Assembly (NCBI RefSeq): GCF_022539505.1
Contig: NW_025900920.1
Coordinates: 1-64,000 of the forward strand
DNA length: 64,000 bases
Direction of reading: 5' to 3'
Origin: Lolium rigidum
Taxonomy: Eukaryota > Streptophyta > Magnoliopsida > Poales > Poaceae
In this document: positions 12,036-23,500 of the stretch, piece by piece
Layout of the letters: each line of letters starts with the position of its first letter
Position numbering within the stretch: position 1 is the first letter of the stretch
Notes under the pieces: generated by a model
Database searches by the model: none
The model's input: the letters and a program-made list of their open reading frames with translations, nothing else
What the model was told of the DNA's origin: nothing
Position numbers and translations under genes: made by a program

Positions 12036-12271
12036 GCGAAAGGTCAACCAGGGCAAGAAAACAGCCAAAGAAGAAAGAAAAGGTCGAGAAAGGCTCGGGG
12101 GCTTCGGCAGCCCTCGAGGCAGGCGCACCTTGAGATGAGGAAGAATCGCACGAGGTCATGGTAGTAGAAGTACCGTGGATGCAAGCTTATATTGCATATA
12201 TCTGAAGGCAGGAAATACCCGACGATCCAGTGGAAGCAAGGTGAGTTATTCGACGATCGAAAGCATTTACT

Positions 12272-13411
12272 GTGGTTAAGGGCGAGCTGTACAAAAAAAG
12301 TATATCGGGAGTCTTGCAGCGATGCGTCACACCTGAAGAAGGTCAGGTACTTTTAAAGGATGTGCACGAGGGAGTATGCGGACACCACGCAAGCAGTCGA
12401 GTTATTGCGGCCAAGGTTTTCAGAGCAGGGTTTTATTGGCTCACAGCCATTGAGGATGCAAAAAACATAGTCCGTACCTGTGACGCGTGTCAAAGGTTTG
12501 CCGCAAAACCTCATTCTCCGGCAGCGGAACTGATGCCGATACCTTTGTCGTGGCCCTTTGCCCAGTGGGGTCTAGATATGGTGGGCAAGTTGCACACGGC
12601 TTTGCCAGGAGGATACGCGTATATGCTCGTGGCTGTCGACAAATTCACCAAGTGGGTCGAAGCAAAACCAATAAACTCGCCAGATGCAGCATCAGCGGTC
12701 AAGTTCATCAAGAGCATCGTTTTCCGGTTTGGAGTTCCGCATAGCATCGTCATAGACAATGGTAGCAATTTTACGTCAAAGGAATTCAAGGCTTATTGCG
12801 CAGAAGTAGGTATCAAACTACATTTTGCGTCGGTCGCGCACCCGCAAACCAATGGTCAAGTCGAGAAAGCAAACGGCGTCATCTGCAGTGGGATCAAGAA
12901 ACGCCTATTAGGACCATTGGAGAAAGCTCGGCACACTTGGCCAGAGGAGTTACCCAGCGTGCTATGGAGCATACGGACAACACCCAACAGAGCAACACAG
13001 GAAACCCCGTTTTTTCTGGTTCATGGAGCTGAAGCAGTGCTACCGATAGAAATAGAACACAATTCTCCGAGAGTGGCGGAATTTGATGAAGAAACCTCAA
13101 GAAAGGCATTAGAAGATGATATGGACGCACTCGACGAAGCTCGAGACGAAGTATTGTCAAGAGTCGCCAAATATCAGCAAGATATGAAAAATTATCACAG
13201 TCGACGATTGCGTCCAAGATCCTTCCAGGTGGGCGACCTAGTTCTTCGACTCACGCAAAATAGCCATGAAAAGCTCGAATCGCTATGGCTAGGCCCTTAC
13301 ATCGTCACCGAGGTCATCGAAGGAGGAGCATACAGGATAAAGGACAAGAAGACAGGGGTTGCCGAGCCAAATCCCTGGAACGTGGCGCAACTTAGGCGTT
13401 TTTACGCCTAA
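12272..13411 (+). CDS. gypsy integrase domain, open reading frame retained
   Basis: This is an uninterrupted 379-residue frame. The HHCC zinc-binding module is visible at H32, H38/39, C70 and C73. The retroviral-type core has D102 (WGLDMVGK), D162 (VIDNGSNF) and E198 (NGQVEKA), the DDE triad that inserts cDNA into the host chromosome. The C-terminal part (FQVGDLVLRL, LGPYIVTEVI) is the usual gypsy integrase tail. It would normally be released from the gag-pol polyprotein, so the frame has no start of its own. It is the best-preserved domain of an otherwise broken pol. Confidence 0.88.
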   Translation: MVKGELYKKSISGVLQRCVTPEEGQVLLKDVHEGVCGHHASSRVIAAKVFRAGFYWLTAIEDAKNIVRTCDACQRFAAKPHSPAAELMPIPLSWPFAQWGLDMVGKLHTALPGGYAYMLVAVDKFTKWVEAKPINSPDAASAVKFIKSIVFRFGVPHSIVIDNGSNFTSKEFKAYCAEVGIKLHFASVAHPQTNGQVEKANGVICSGIKKRLLGPLEKARHTWPEELPSVLWSIRTTPNRATQETPFFLVHGAEAVLPIEIEHNSPRVAEFDEETSRKALEDDMDALDEARDEVLSRVAKYQQDMKNYHSRRLRPRSFQVGDLVLRLTQNSHEKLESLWLGPYIVTEVIEGGAYRIKDKKTGVAEPNPWNVAQLRRFYA

Positions 13412-13762
13412 GTCAAAATATATATGTAAACATACAATGTACTGAAACGCCCGGGAGTTTTCAGACGCACTCTTTTCCTTTCAGGGCACCGAGTGGGGCT
13501 GGAAGGTTTTTAATGAGGCGGACTCGCGGTGCTGCAATATAATAAAGATATTGGAGATATACATCTTTTTTTGACAGGCTCGAGGGTTCACCCGCAAATA
13601 CAATATACTCAATAAAATTTATTTGCCTTGGTTCAACCTCGCAAACACAATAAAGAAATTAGCCACCGAAACACTCAGGGGCTAGGGAAAAGAAAAATAT
13701 ATATCTCTGTCTTACAACATACATACAACAAGTTATAGTTTTCTTTCGACAACATAAGCTAT

Positions 13763-14928
13763 TGTTGACGTCAGAAACCCCCTGGCGGGCAGAGACGGGC
13801 AACACCGTAGAGCCGGGAACAACTAGGGCTGCGGCTGGCCCCAGTCCCTCAGAGCGACGGCCCGCAAAGCCTCCTGGTCGCACGCGCCGATGTTTATCAC
13901 AAGGGCGTGCCACCCGACCTATACCGGTCGGGAAGGTGTGGATGATGCCTCGCTTAGTTTCCTGCAGGGCACACACGTAAACGTTAAATACGAGCCTCGA
14001 TCGGCTCTCGGGTTATCTCGTGAATCGGCTCAAAGAGCCGATCCACCCATGATTCGGACGAGGTGTCCGAATATATGGTGGTCCCGCTTGATCAAGATAA
14101 AGCTGATTAGATCTACGACGATTTGGGGTTTTCACCGCATAATCGGATCGTCCTACTCCGAGTTGGGCCTCGCGGCCACGCACGGTGATCGTAAGCCGAT
14201 CCTAAACAAGGCCTAAAAACCAACACGAGGTTGATCCCCGGAACATCCTGCTTAGGGCCAACGAACGACACCCTACGTGCCGCTGGATCCTCCCCCTTTG
14301 TAAGGCCTAACTATTGCGGATATTAAACTAATCCTTGTAGAACAAGGAGCAATCGTAACGGATCAGATCTACTAAACTATGATCAAGCGGGGTGCCGCCC
14401 CTACACCTAAGATAGGTGTAGGGCGGCTAGACATGCAAGGGTTGCACTACGATAGCATGTAATAAGAAGAACAATGCTAACCCTAACATATCTAAGATAA
14501 CTACGTTGCTCGCCATCAAAAAGGCTTCGATGCGAGCAACACATGAACAACGTGATAGGCATTACGCTGCCTAGATCGCAAGATGCGATCTAGGCAGCAT
14601 GGTGCTTACCGGTAGAAACCCTCGAGACGAAGGAGTTGGCGATGCGCCGAGATTTGTTTGTGGTTGAACGTTGGTTGTTGTTTATTCCATAAACCCTAGA
14701 TACATATTTATAGTCCGACGGACTTTCTAATGTGGGGCGTGCACCAAACCATGCACGAGTAAGATTCTAACTTCTAATCTAGATACAATCCATTATACTT
14801 AAAGATACATGGGCAATCTAGCCCAAATTCTCCGAACAAGGCTGCTTCAGAGACCTTCCACGTGTAATCTTCCAAGCCCATCTTGATCGCGGCCCACCTC
14901 CTGATTTAGCCAAAATCTGGTGATAACA
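13763..14928 (-). repeat. 3' LTR of nested gypsy element
   Basis: 1166 bp, matching 19339-20507 with a few substitutions and small indels. The copies differ, for example, in C-run length near 14290 versus 19866. It includes the GCCGAT/ATCGGC motif that recurs through the element. Confidence 0.9.
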
Positions 14929-14945
14929 CATGCCCCCTGGTTTTG
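14929..14945 (-). promoter_or_regulatory. polypurine tract of nested element
   Basis: On the minus strand ACCAGGGGGCATG sits directly against the 3' LTR start (TGTTATC). This is where plus-strand DNA synthesis would be primed. Confidence 0.65.
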
Positions 14946-15120
14946 GTAATGATAATTTCAAAACCACTCGCTTTTCCTTCGAAGGGTCATGTCGTGGCAG
15001 AGCAGAACCGTCGCAGTATGTTTCATCATGACGACTTGCCTTCCCAACTTCCCTGCACGATTTGACAGTTTTGGCACCATGTCCTCGAAAACTGTTCGAA
15101 AATTAAATCTCCATCCCCCT

Positions 15121-15127
15121 TATTTAT
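15121..15127 (+). promoter_or_regulatory. possible TATA-like box for the acidic ORF
   Basis: TATTTAT lies about 70 bases before the ATG at 15194, within a C-rich stretch. The match is weak and is supported only by spacing. Confidence 0.3.
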
Positions 15128-15193
15128 CTGCATTGAACAGTTCTCCTCTTCGTCCTCTTCACATTAGCACTCCCAAAAGCCCTTCTGCGCACC

Positions 15194-15682
15194 ATGTCTT
15201 CCTCTTCCTCCACCTCATCGGAACTCTCCCTCGGGTCCTCCTCCTCCCGTGAGACGCCGCCGGACATTCGCGCACCAGAAGAATGGGACCTGGAAGACCA
15301 CGCCTCCTCCATCTGGTCCGAGGAAGACAAATCCTTGACCAGTGGGGAGAGCGACCTCCGCTTCCTCGCCGACGGGGAATCGGAGGAGGAGAGCGATGAT
15401 GATCGCTTCTCCTGGGATGACTTCACCTCCTCCGAGGAGGCGAAGGAGGAGGAGGAGGAGGAGGACGAAGACAGCTCCTCCGACGAGCCGCCGGCCAAAC
15501 GCCGCCACCTCTGGCCCGGGAACCTCGGCGACGTCGACAGCGACGACGACGCTGACGAAGAGGACGAAGACAACGAGGGTCCTGTCGGCGGCCGCTGGAG
15601 CAGCGATGACGAGCCGGTAGGGAGTAGCGCCGACAGTGGCGATGACGGCGACGACGACGACGAGGGCAGCAACGGCCCCTAG
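15194..15682 (+). CDS. acidic Ser/Asp/Glu-rich protein antisense to the nested element
   Basis: This is an intact 162-residue frame from ATG to TAG, opposite in strand to the element's gag. It begins with a Ser-rich run and continues with long Asp/Glu/Ser tracts. One basic patch (PAKRRH, about residue 100) could be a nuclear signal. No membrane segment or known fold is visible, and the composition predicts disorder. It lies between the pol remnant and the 3' LTR, where several plant gypsy lineages carry extra antisense ORFs. The function is unknown. The lack of stops in low-complexity sequence is only weak evidence of constraint. Confidence 0.5.
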   Translation: MSSSSSTSSELSLGSSSSRETPPDIRAPEEWDLEDHASSIWSEEDKSLTSGESDLRFLADGESEEESDDDRFSWDDFTSSEEAKEEEEEEDEDSSSDEPPAKRRHLWPGNLGDVDSDDDADEEDEDNEGPVGGRWSSDDEPVGSSADSGDDGDDDDEGSNGP

Positions 15683-15689
15683 ATAGGAT

Positions 15690-17424
15690 CTTAGCATAGG
15701 GCCAGCAGTAGTAGACGGGGCAATGTATCCCCTAGTACTTCCTTTTGAGAGCAATCAGCTCTTCTATGTAAGAAATCTTGTTTATCAATGAAGAAATTCC
15801 CCAATTTGATTTTGCCGATTCCCTTTATGATAATTTAGCCGATTGTCCTTCGCACTGATTCTGCCGATTGCCAATCTGGTCAATGCCCAATAAGCCGATG
15901 GCATCGCATCGGTCTCCCACGATAAATTTCGAGATAGATCCATCCGGACCCAAACTCCTGGTCAAACAAGGCCAAGCCATAATCGCGCCAACCCTAGGCC
16001 TTTCAGACATTCTTCTGCCGCATCCTTCCCTTCCAGATCCTCTTTGCCTTCAGAAGAGCCCTAGGACTCATTGCTTGGATCAATTCAAACGCCGAAGCTG
16101 CCACTTCGCAGGACGGGCATCACTTCGCAGGTGACGTTTTATAATCCTCGCTCTGTTCTCTTTCAGCAACCATTGCTCAAAATCAAGCCGAGATGCAGAG
16201 CCAACCGATTTTAACAAAATCGGCTTTCTTATAGCAAAGGACCTCTCGTGGCAAGTTGCCCCCCGAGCCTCAGCCGGGGTGGAAACAATGATGAGGACCC
16301 GTAATTCAGGCAAACAGGCCTGGCTTCGACCATGTCCGAGAGTGCTATCGTGCGGGGCCAACCAATTGATCACCTTTCATCCGTTGACAGTCTATTCAGT
16401 CGATCCAGCAGGCTAGTAATCTGGTGTTGAGTAGGTGCCCTCAACATAGTCCTGGGCTTGTCGCTGAATCGTCTTGCATACTGAAACTGATACTTTTGCA
16501 ACATCAGCACCATTCTTCAGGCAAGTTGTGATGCAGAGTTAGCCGATGCCAACGAAATCGGCTCCTTAGAGCAGAGAACCTTCAAGGTGAGCTGCCCCCC
16601 CGAGCCTCAGTCGGGGCGAGAATAGCAGTGAGCCGACCACGTCGATCATCCTCGGTTTCCAACTCGTAATGCAGTATCAGCCGATTCAACAAAAACGGCT
16701 CTTTAGAGTGAGGAGATTTCAGGGCGAGCCGCCCTCCCCCGAGCTTCTTCAGTTCAATCCTTGCGCCTTGCTGATCAGATCGGCTCATTATCTTCGGCAG
16801 GCTGCAGCGACTTCCGGTGAAGATGTCCTCGCATTCCTGACGCCCTCCAACCCTGGGAGCAACAACCCCTGGAAGTGACAGTGTCTGAGTCAAAGCGTGA
16901 CAGCCGATGACTTCGCCATCGGCGGTTCTCCTGGTCTTAGAAGAGATATGCTCCCTTTGTTAGGCTCATCCCTACCCTGACTTGTATGTTAGTCAGGGTT
17001 ACGATCCGCAATCCTGCAGTCCTGGTTCTAGAAGATGTCACGTTCCCCGCTGCTAACGCCCTTAAGTCGATGTCTGCACATCGGCTATGCGTGAAATTTT
17101 TTGAATTTTCGACCGATTTGTGTATCGGCCCCCATACTCCAATACCCATCATCAAAGGATGAGACGCTTCCACTGCATATCCTCGTGTTTCATCCACCTG
17201 AGTGCCCCCGGAGCCGATTCTGTCAAGAGAATTGATGGTATCGGCTCTGTTGGATAACATGTTGAACCCAGGCAGAATGGATGGTGAGGATAATTTTGGC
17301 CGATTGCTGGAATCGGCCTCCCGTTGCTTTCTCGGCGAAGGTTTTGTGACGTTCCTTCATAAATTTTTTGGGGCCGATCACAAGGATCAGTCTCGCCACG
17401 TTTATCCATCGACATTTGCTTTTG
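15690..17424 (-). other. non-coding interior of nested element where RT/integrase would lie
   Basis: About 1.7 kb with no RT, RNase H or integrase motif on either strand. It is filled with degenerate repeats and GCCGAT...ATCGGC mini-palindromes. Confidence 0.6.
16190..16745 (-). repeat. degenerate repeats with purine-tract-like cores
   Basis: Three related segments begin near 16193, 16531 and 16671. Each has a CCGAT...ATCGGCT-like palindrome (degraded in the third). About 30-50 bases later comes a C-rich tract, CCCCCCGAGCCTCAG or CCCCCGAGCTTC, whose complement resembles a gypsy polypurine tract. The spacing is irregular, so this is not a simple tandem array. Confidence 0.55.
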
Positions 17425-19276
17425 TTACACGGTCAGGCCGGTGGATAAAACCAGCCTAACCCCGTTCTTTGTCACGTCGATGCGCTCGCAGTCGTCCAGG
17501 TTGATGCCTGAGAGTGGCTCTTGGCCTGATGTCTCCCAAACGTCCATGCCGGCTGTTGAAACCTCGACTGAATCATCTGCATGGACGACTTCTACTTCAT
17601 CTCCATCCCACTGTATCAGGCATTGGTGCATCGTGGATGGAATGCAACGATTGGCGTGGATCCAATCTCTCCCTAGTAGGACAGCGTAGGTACTCTTGCT
17701 CGTCGACGATAAAGAACGTCGTAGGGACAGTTTTTCTTCCTACGGTCGGATCCACGTTAGAACACCTTGCGCGTCAGATGCTTGGCCGTTGAAATCGCTC
17801 AGCGTTACGTTGGTCTTGATCAGATCCGAGCTGGAGCGTCCCAACCGACGTAGCATGGAGTATGGCATAATGTTAACCGCCGCTCCGGTGTCCACCAACA
17901 TCTTGTTGACAGGCTGCCCATTGATGTATCCTCGCAAGTACAGGGCCTTCAGATGCCTGTAACTTCTTTCTTTCGGCTTCTCAAAGATGACGGCCGTGGG
18001 CCGCAGTCTAATTGCGCCACAGGTGCTTCATATAATCTTGGAGCGCTAAACTCCGTTGGAAGGATGAAGACCATATTTGTGCCAGCCGATGTATCATCAT
18101 CGGCTTTCTTCTGCTTGGGGCGCCACTCTTTTCTTTGTGGCCGACCTTCTTCGTCCAGGGTTCGCCGAATTTTGGCGGCCAGATCAGGCCGTGCCTTCCT
18201 TAGCGTGTGCAGGTACAATCTTTCAGCTTCTTCCAACCCACGCGGACGCTGAACCCTTCGCTCTGGGAACGGCTGAGCCCATCAGGGCACCACCTGGGCC
18301 GATGATATTTGTCTTCTTCATCATCGTCCTCTAGTTCCTCGAGATCTTCCACCCGAGCGGACTCAGCATGCTTGTTCCGAGGCGGGAGAGGCCCTAGACG
18401 GCTGAACACGGACACGTTAGCGGCATCCTTCTTCCTTTGTTTGCATTCTGGGCAGTTCTCGATTGTTGGCAATCGGCTCATTTCTGAGTCCCAGCAATGT
18501 TTGAAGAATGGACAGTCCCAGTGCCTATCCATGTAATCCTGCCCCCTTGACCTTCCTTCAGTGCGACGACTGTACCCGTCGTTGCTTCTATCATGTTGAC
18601 GGTACCTCCTGACCTCTGCATCAGACCGACAATTCCTTTCATCATCTACGACGTAGTGCCGACGTCGGTCGTACTGCTGCTCATATTTGTTGAGGAGGTG
18701 CTCGGAGAGTGGATGTTGATACCGCACGCTTCCCATTCCCTCCCCTGTTAGGTACCGTCTGTCATCATCTTGGGGCCGGTCGCGTGGATCGGCCTCCTCT
18801 TTATCCTTGCCACGGGCGTGGCTACTTTCTGCTTCATCTTTGCCACGGCGGCTTGCAAGCCCTGCCATGTTGACACCAAAGGAGAACTTTGGCTGGCCTA
18901 TGGAGTGGCTGAGATCCACCATGTTGACGCCAGGCGACGGACTTGAGTCTCTATCGAGCTTGATATCGTGCGGCCGGGTCTTCTCAGAGGAGCCGATGAG
19001 TTCGGCTTCGAGGGTTGCCTTGATCTCGTCATGTTTTCTTTTGAGCTCCTCGGGCGGATCCTCGTACTTCAGCGACCCGGTGCGTTCTTCCGACGGGCGG
19101 ACAGATCCACTCCATCGGGTGCGCCTTCGGTGTGAAACCCTTCCACCCGACGCCATGGGAGCGGGTTCGGTGGAAAGAGCCGATGAGTTCGGCTTCGAGG
19201 ACTGCCTTGATTTCGTCATGCTTTTTCTTGAGCTCATCAGGCAGGTCCTCGTACGTGACCGGAGTGTCTTCCGCCA
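17425..19276 (-). pseudogene. gag-protease of nested gypsy element
   Basis: On the minus strand gag probably starts with the ATG at 19274-19276 (MAEDTPVTYEDL), just inside the primer-binding site. The Lys/Glu helix (KHDEIKAVLEAELIGS) appears twice, at about 19190 and 18990, so the N-terminal part is partly duplicated. A Cys/His segment (CPFFKHCWDSE...CPEC) lies at about 18450-18530. The protease signature LVDTGAAVNIMP is at about 17870-17910, followed by a conserved linker ending at 17425. Frames change several times. The RT-integrase part of pol is absent, so the copy would need another element's enzymes. Confidence 0.7.
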
Positions 19277-19317
19277 TCTCGGATGTAGATGGCGATGTGG
19301 TGGATGTCGAAGGTCGT

Positions 19318-19338
19318 CCCACCGGGCGTGCCAGAATG
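19318..19338 (-). promoter_or_regulatory. primer-binding site of nested element
   Basis: On the minus strand TCTGGCACGCCCGGTGGG follows the LTR end (CAACA) within a few bases, the position where tRNA primes first-strand synthesis. Confidence 0.65.
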
Positions 19339-20507
19339 TGTTGACGTCAGAAACCCCCTGGCGGGCAGAGACGGGCAACACCGTAGAGCCGGGAACAACT
19401 AGGGCTGCGGCTGGCCCCAGTCCCTCAGAGCGACGGCCCGCAAAGCCTCCTGGTCGCACGCGCCGATGTTTATCACAAGGGCGTGCCACCCGACCTATAC
19501 CTGGTCGGAAGGTGTGGATGATGCCTCGCTTAGTTTCCTGCAGGGCACACACGTAAACGTTAAATACGAGCCTCGATCGGCTCTCGAGTTATCCCGTGAA
19601 TCGGCTCAAAGAGCCGATCCACCCATGATTCGGACGAGGTGTCCGAATATATGGTGGTCCTGCTTGATCAAGATAAAGCTGATTAGATCTACGACGATTT
19701 GGGGTTTTCACCGCATAATCGGATCGTCCTACTCCGAGTTGGGCCTCGCGGCCACGCACGGTGATCGTAAGCCGATCCTAAACAAGGCCTAAAAACCAAC
19801 ACGAGGTTGATCCCCGGAACATCATGCTTAGGGCCAACGAACAACACCCTACGTGCCGCTGGATCCTCCCCCCCTTTGTAAGGCCTAACTATTGCAGATA
19901 TTAAACTAATCCTTGTAGAACAAGGAGCAATCGTAACGGATCAGATCTACTAAACTATGATCAAGCGGGGTGCCGCCCCTACACCTAAGATAGGTGTAAG
20001 GGCGGCTAGACATGCAAGGGTTGCACTACGATAGCATGTAATAAGAAGAACAATGCTAACCCTAACATATCTAAGATAACTACGTTGCTCGCCATCAAAA
20101 AGGCTTCGATACGAGCAACGCATGAACAACGTGATAGGCATTACGCTGCCTAGATCGCAAGATGCGATCTAGGCAGCATGGTGCTTACCGGTAGAAACCC
20201 TCGAGACGAAGGAGTTGGCGATGCGCCGAGATTTGTTTGTGGTTGAACGTTGGTTGTTGTTTATTCCATAAACCCTAGATACATATTTATAGTCCGGCGG
20301 ACTTTCTAATGTGGGGCGTGCACCAAACCGTGCACGAGTAAGATTCTAACTTCTAATCTAGATACAATCCATTATACTTAAAGATACATGGGCAATCTAG
20401 CCCAAATTCTCCGAACAAGGCCGCTTCAGAGACCTTCCACGTGTAATCTTCCAAGCCCATCTTGATCGCGGCCCACCTCCTGATTTAGCCAAAATCTGGT
20501 GATAACA
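19339..20507 (-). repeat. 5' LTR of nested gypsy element
   Basis: 1169 bp, paired with 13763-14928. It is the 5' LTR because gag reads away from it on the minus strand. Confidence 0.9.
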
Positions 20508-20529
20508 GCTATCTACTGAAAAAATAAAT

Positions 20530-23500
20530 TCAATCGTGACCTAGCAGATCGTCAATATTTACTCTGTCTTCTTCGGCAGAGGCACCCAGAAAATCGGCAT
20601 AATGGCCATCTGCAAAAAAGTCGGCATCCATCCGGAGAAGGTCGCCAATTATCTCTTCGGCCGCTGGTGTAACTACCGCATCAATTTTATCGGCACCTCT
20701 CCGCCGTCGCCTCAGCTTGGTATGAACAGTCTCAACCACCTTGGTCATATCAAGTTTTGAGTGGCAGATCTGAAGCATAATAAGGGCAAATCTGGCACCG
20801 GCTACTAGTTGAGCTCTTACAAAACCATGGATTTTGTGCGAGTCTTTAAATTTGTCCATCAGCTCAGGAAGGGTCTTAGGCTGAACATTTCGAGGAAACA
20901 TGGAGTTGTAAACCATGGACAACGTTTTGGTACAAAATTCAAGGAACTCATGAACTTGGCATGAGCGGTCTTGAAATCTGACGATTTGACGGGTGCGTTC
21001 AGGGGTAGCCCAAAAAAGGGAGCCATGGTCTAGTGCTAGATTAATAAGGAAATTTGATCTTGTGTCAACTCGTTGATCTTCGGCATCAGCGTCCAAAAAG
21101 GGACCTATTTGGCGACAACATACCAGTTAGAGGCAGAAAACATGCAAGGAACAGAGGGAGTTTCAGCTCAAGAAACTATACCTGCCATCTCGAGGCTTGC
21201 TTCAGTCATCAACTCAAGCATAAAGTTCTCTCGGGAGGAAGCCTGTGTAGCTTCAGCGACTGCAGCCTCTTTTGAAGCTATAGCTTCCTGAGCTTGCTGT
21301 AGTGCAACTTTTTCCCTCTCAGATGACTTTCGAGATTGTTCCATTATCACGAGTGCTTGTCTCTTCATCGATTGAAGCTATTGGCAGAGTTCTTTTAAGT
21401 CATGTGTGGGACCCATACTCGAAGAATCTTCAATGAATTCGTCGTCAGCTGGAATTTTCTTCGAGTACAAGGACACAGGCAGAGCATCGGAGGAATGAGG
21501 AGTTGAAGTATAGTTGTCAAACACCAACTGGAAAGAAAATCTCGACATCAATCATCACGCAAAATAGACTTCCATTGATATATTCACATGGTGCTTACAG
21601 AAGGTTGGATCCTAGCGAACCAATCATACGGTGTCGCATGCTACATTTATGGCGACAGGCGTCAAAAGAAAGAAAAGAAAAACATAGGCAGGGCGATCTA
21701 CTTGACCTCCGGTTTGGCGGAACTGGAGGAAGGCGTTGGTTTGTATCCGAGGAAGGCAAGGATTTTCTTCGAGCTCGGCTTGGCGGCCTTGATCAAAGAT
21801 TGCCATTTCTTCGTCTCCATGTTCTTCACATCACCAACCTTAGCCCACTCGACATGCTGTTGGCTCTCGGCAACCAAAGCAATAGTACCTTCAACGCCGA
21901 TCTTCACGTTTTCTTGACGAAGAGCAAGCCCAAGATCTTCTTGGGGAACGAAGCTTTTGGCAAGGACAGCAAAAGTGTTGGGTTCCTTTTTCTTCGGAAA
22001 TAAGTAAGGGAACAGGCGCGAAAACGCAGCCTGGGCGTCAAAAATTCTACGGCGCACCAGATCCGCATGAATCTCGAGAAGAGACAACGCGTCGAGAAGA
22101 CGGTCGTTCTCAGGCTTATCCAGCACAAAATCTTGATTCATTTTCCCTGCTAAAACAAAAGCTCGGGTCCTCAACAAAGAAGAAGGGGTGGAGAACCAGT
22201 AAAAAGAACAAAAGTAGGATCAGTGAACTTACTGACAAAACGACGATTCAACGATTCAAGGCGGGAGGCGATGTTTCCTTCACGAGCGGCATGCTGAGTG
22301 ATTTTTTTCACTTAGAGCAGTCTCTGCTTCGTGAAGCCTCTTTCGAAGATATTCAATACAAGAGGCATCCTTTTCAGCCTTCTCGCGAGCCTCTTCGCTC
22401 GCCTTGAGTTTGCTGGCAAGGTCTTCAGTCCGTTTGTCCGCCGCAAGGAGAGCTTCTGTCGAAAGGACATAGGACATAAGTTACAATTGCATAAGGACAA
22501 AGGAAGTTTTTTGGGGAATAGAAAAAACAGGTCATCCGACAAAAATACCTTTCAACCCATCACAAGTGTTGCGGTATCCAATAAATTGGGCGCCAAGGTT
22601 AATGAAGGGCTTCATCAGAGGCTATAGAAAAGGAAAGGGAAAGACATGTTGAGAGTAGTCAAAAAACTCGGCAGAAAGAGAAATAAAAATAGTAGACTTA
22701 CATCGTCCAAAGGTGGAGTCGCTGAACCGCCAGCAAAGCTGAATTCTTCGCCTAGCTCAACCCTCGCTCTCTTTGGCGAAGAGGCTCGGGGGCTAGTGGC
22801 AGGAGTCGACCTCTGAAGATCGGGATGAGGAGTCGAGGTTTCCTCCGCCGTGCGGTGTGTATCCGACAAAGCCAAAGTATGAGACATGCTCATAGGAGCA
22901 GTCACATTGGCGGTGGGTTCTTCTTCTTCATCGTCGCCGCTGTGCACAAAATAAAAAGAGATCATTTGTTATAGAAACAAGATATTCGACATAATATGGT
23001 TACAAGAAGCGACAGAGCAACTTACGAGCTGATAAGCGCAGCGTCATAGGCGTTGAAGGGTTCCGATTCTTCGGGAGCAAGAGCTTCTTGGAGCAGTCTC
23101 CTCGACGGGAGAGCTGCTAAGCTTGGAGGTGCCGTAGCCTTCGCGTCACCCCTTTTCCGTTTCTTCGGGGAAACGGCGGAAGGAATGGACTGCGTGGACT
23201 CCGAAGCCTAGGATTCAACTTCTTTTTCAGAGGAAGCCGCGGGTTTTTGAGAAACCGCGACTTCGCTCTCAGGTTGAGAAGGAACCTGGGTGTCCTCGGT
23301 GATGACTGCGTGCTCTTCGACATCTCCACCTTCGGGAAGAGGAGGAAGAGGCGACGCAGTCTTGTGGTTCTGGACAAAATAGGAAAGTGTCGACAGGAAA
23401 TTGTATCAATAACAACAGTCGAAGAAATAGCAGTAAAAAGTGAAGAACGAACAAGAAAACGGTAAAGACAGATTACCTGGGGGAGCGCGTTGGTGGCGCT

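Larger units (their letters stand above)
13763..20507 (-). mobile_element. nested non-autonomous gypsy LTR element (minus strand)
   Basis: Two LTRs (1166 and 1169 bp) are flanked by the perfect 5-bp duplication GCTAT (13758-13762 and 20508-20512). Read on the minus strand, the LTR starts TGTTATCACC and ends GACGTCAACA. The primer site is beside the LTR at 19339 and the purine tract is beside the LTR at 14928. The minus strand carries gag and protease only. No RT, RNase H or integrase is readable. An acidic ORF lies on the opposite strand. The LTRs differ by roughly 13-14 substitutions by eye (~1.2%), younger than the host element, as nesting requires. Confidence 0.9.

Noticed and set aside
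18200..19552. 450-codon minus frame read as one protein starting in the LTR
   Set aside because: It starts inside the LTR and crosses the primer site. Only the gag part from 19276 is meaningful, and the start in the LTR is also open in the other LTR copy.
18807..19556. 249-codon plus-strand ORF opposite the nested gag
   Set aside because: Mirror of gag coding sequence. No motif of its own.
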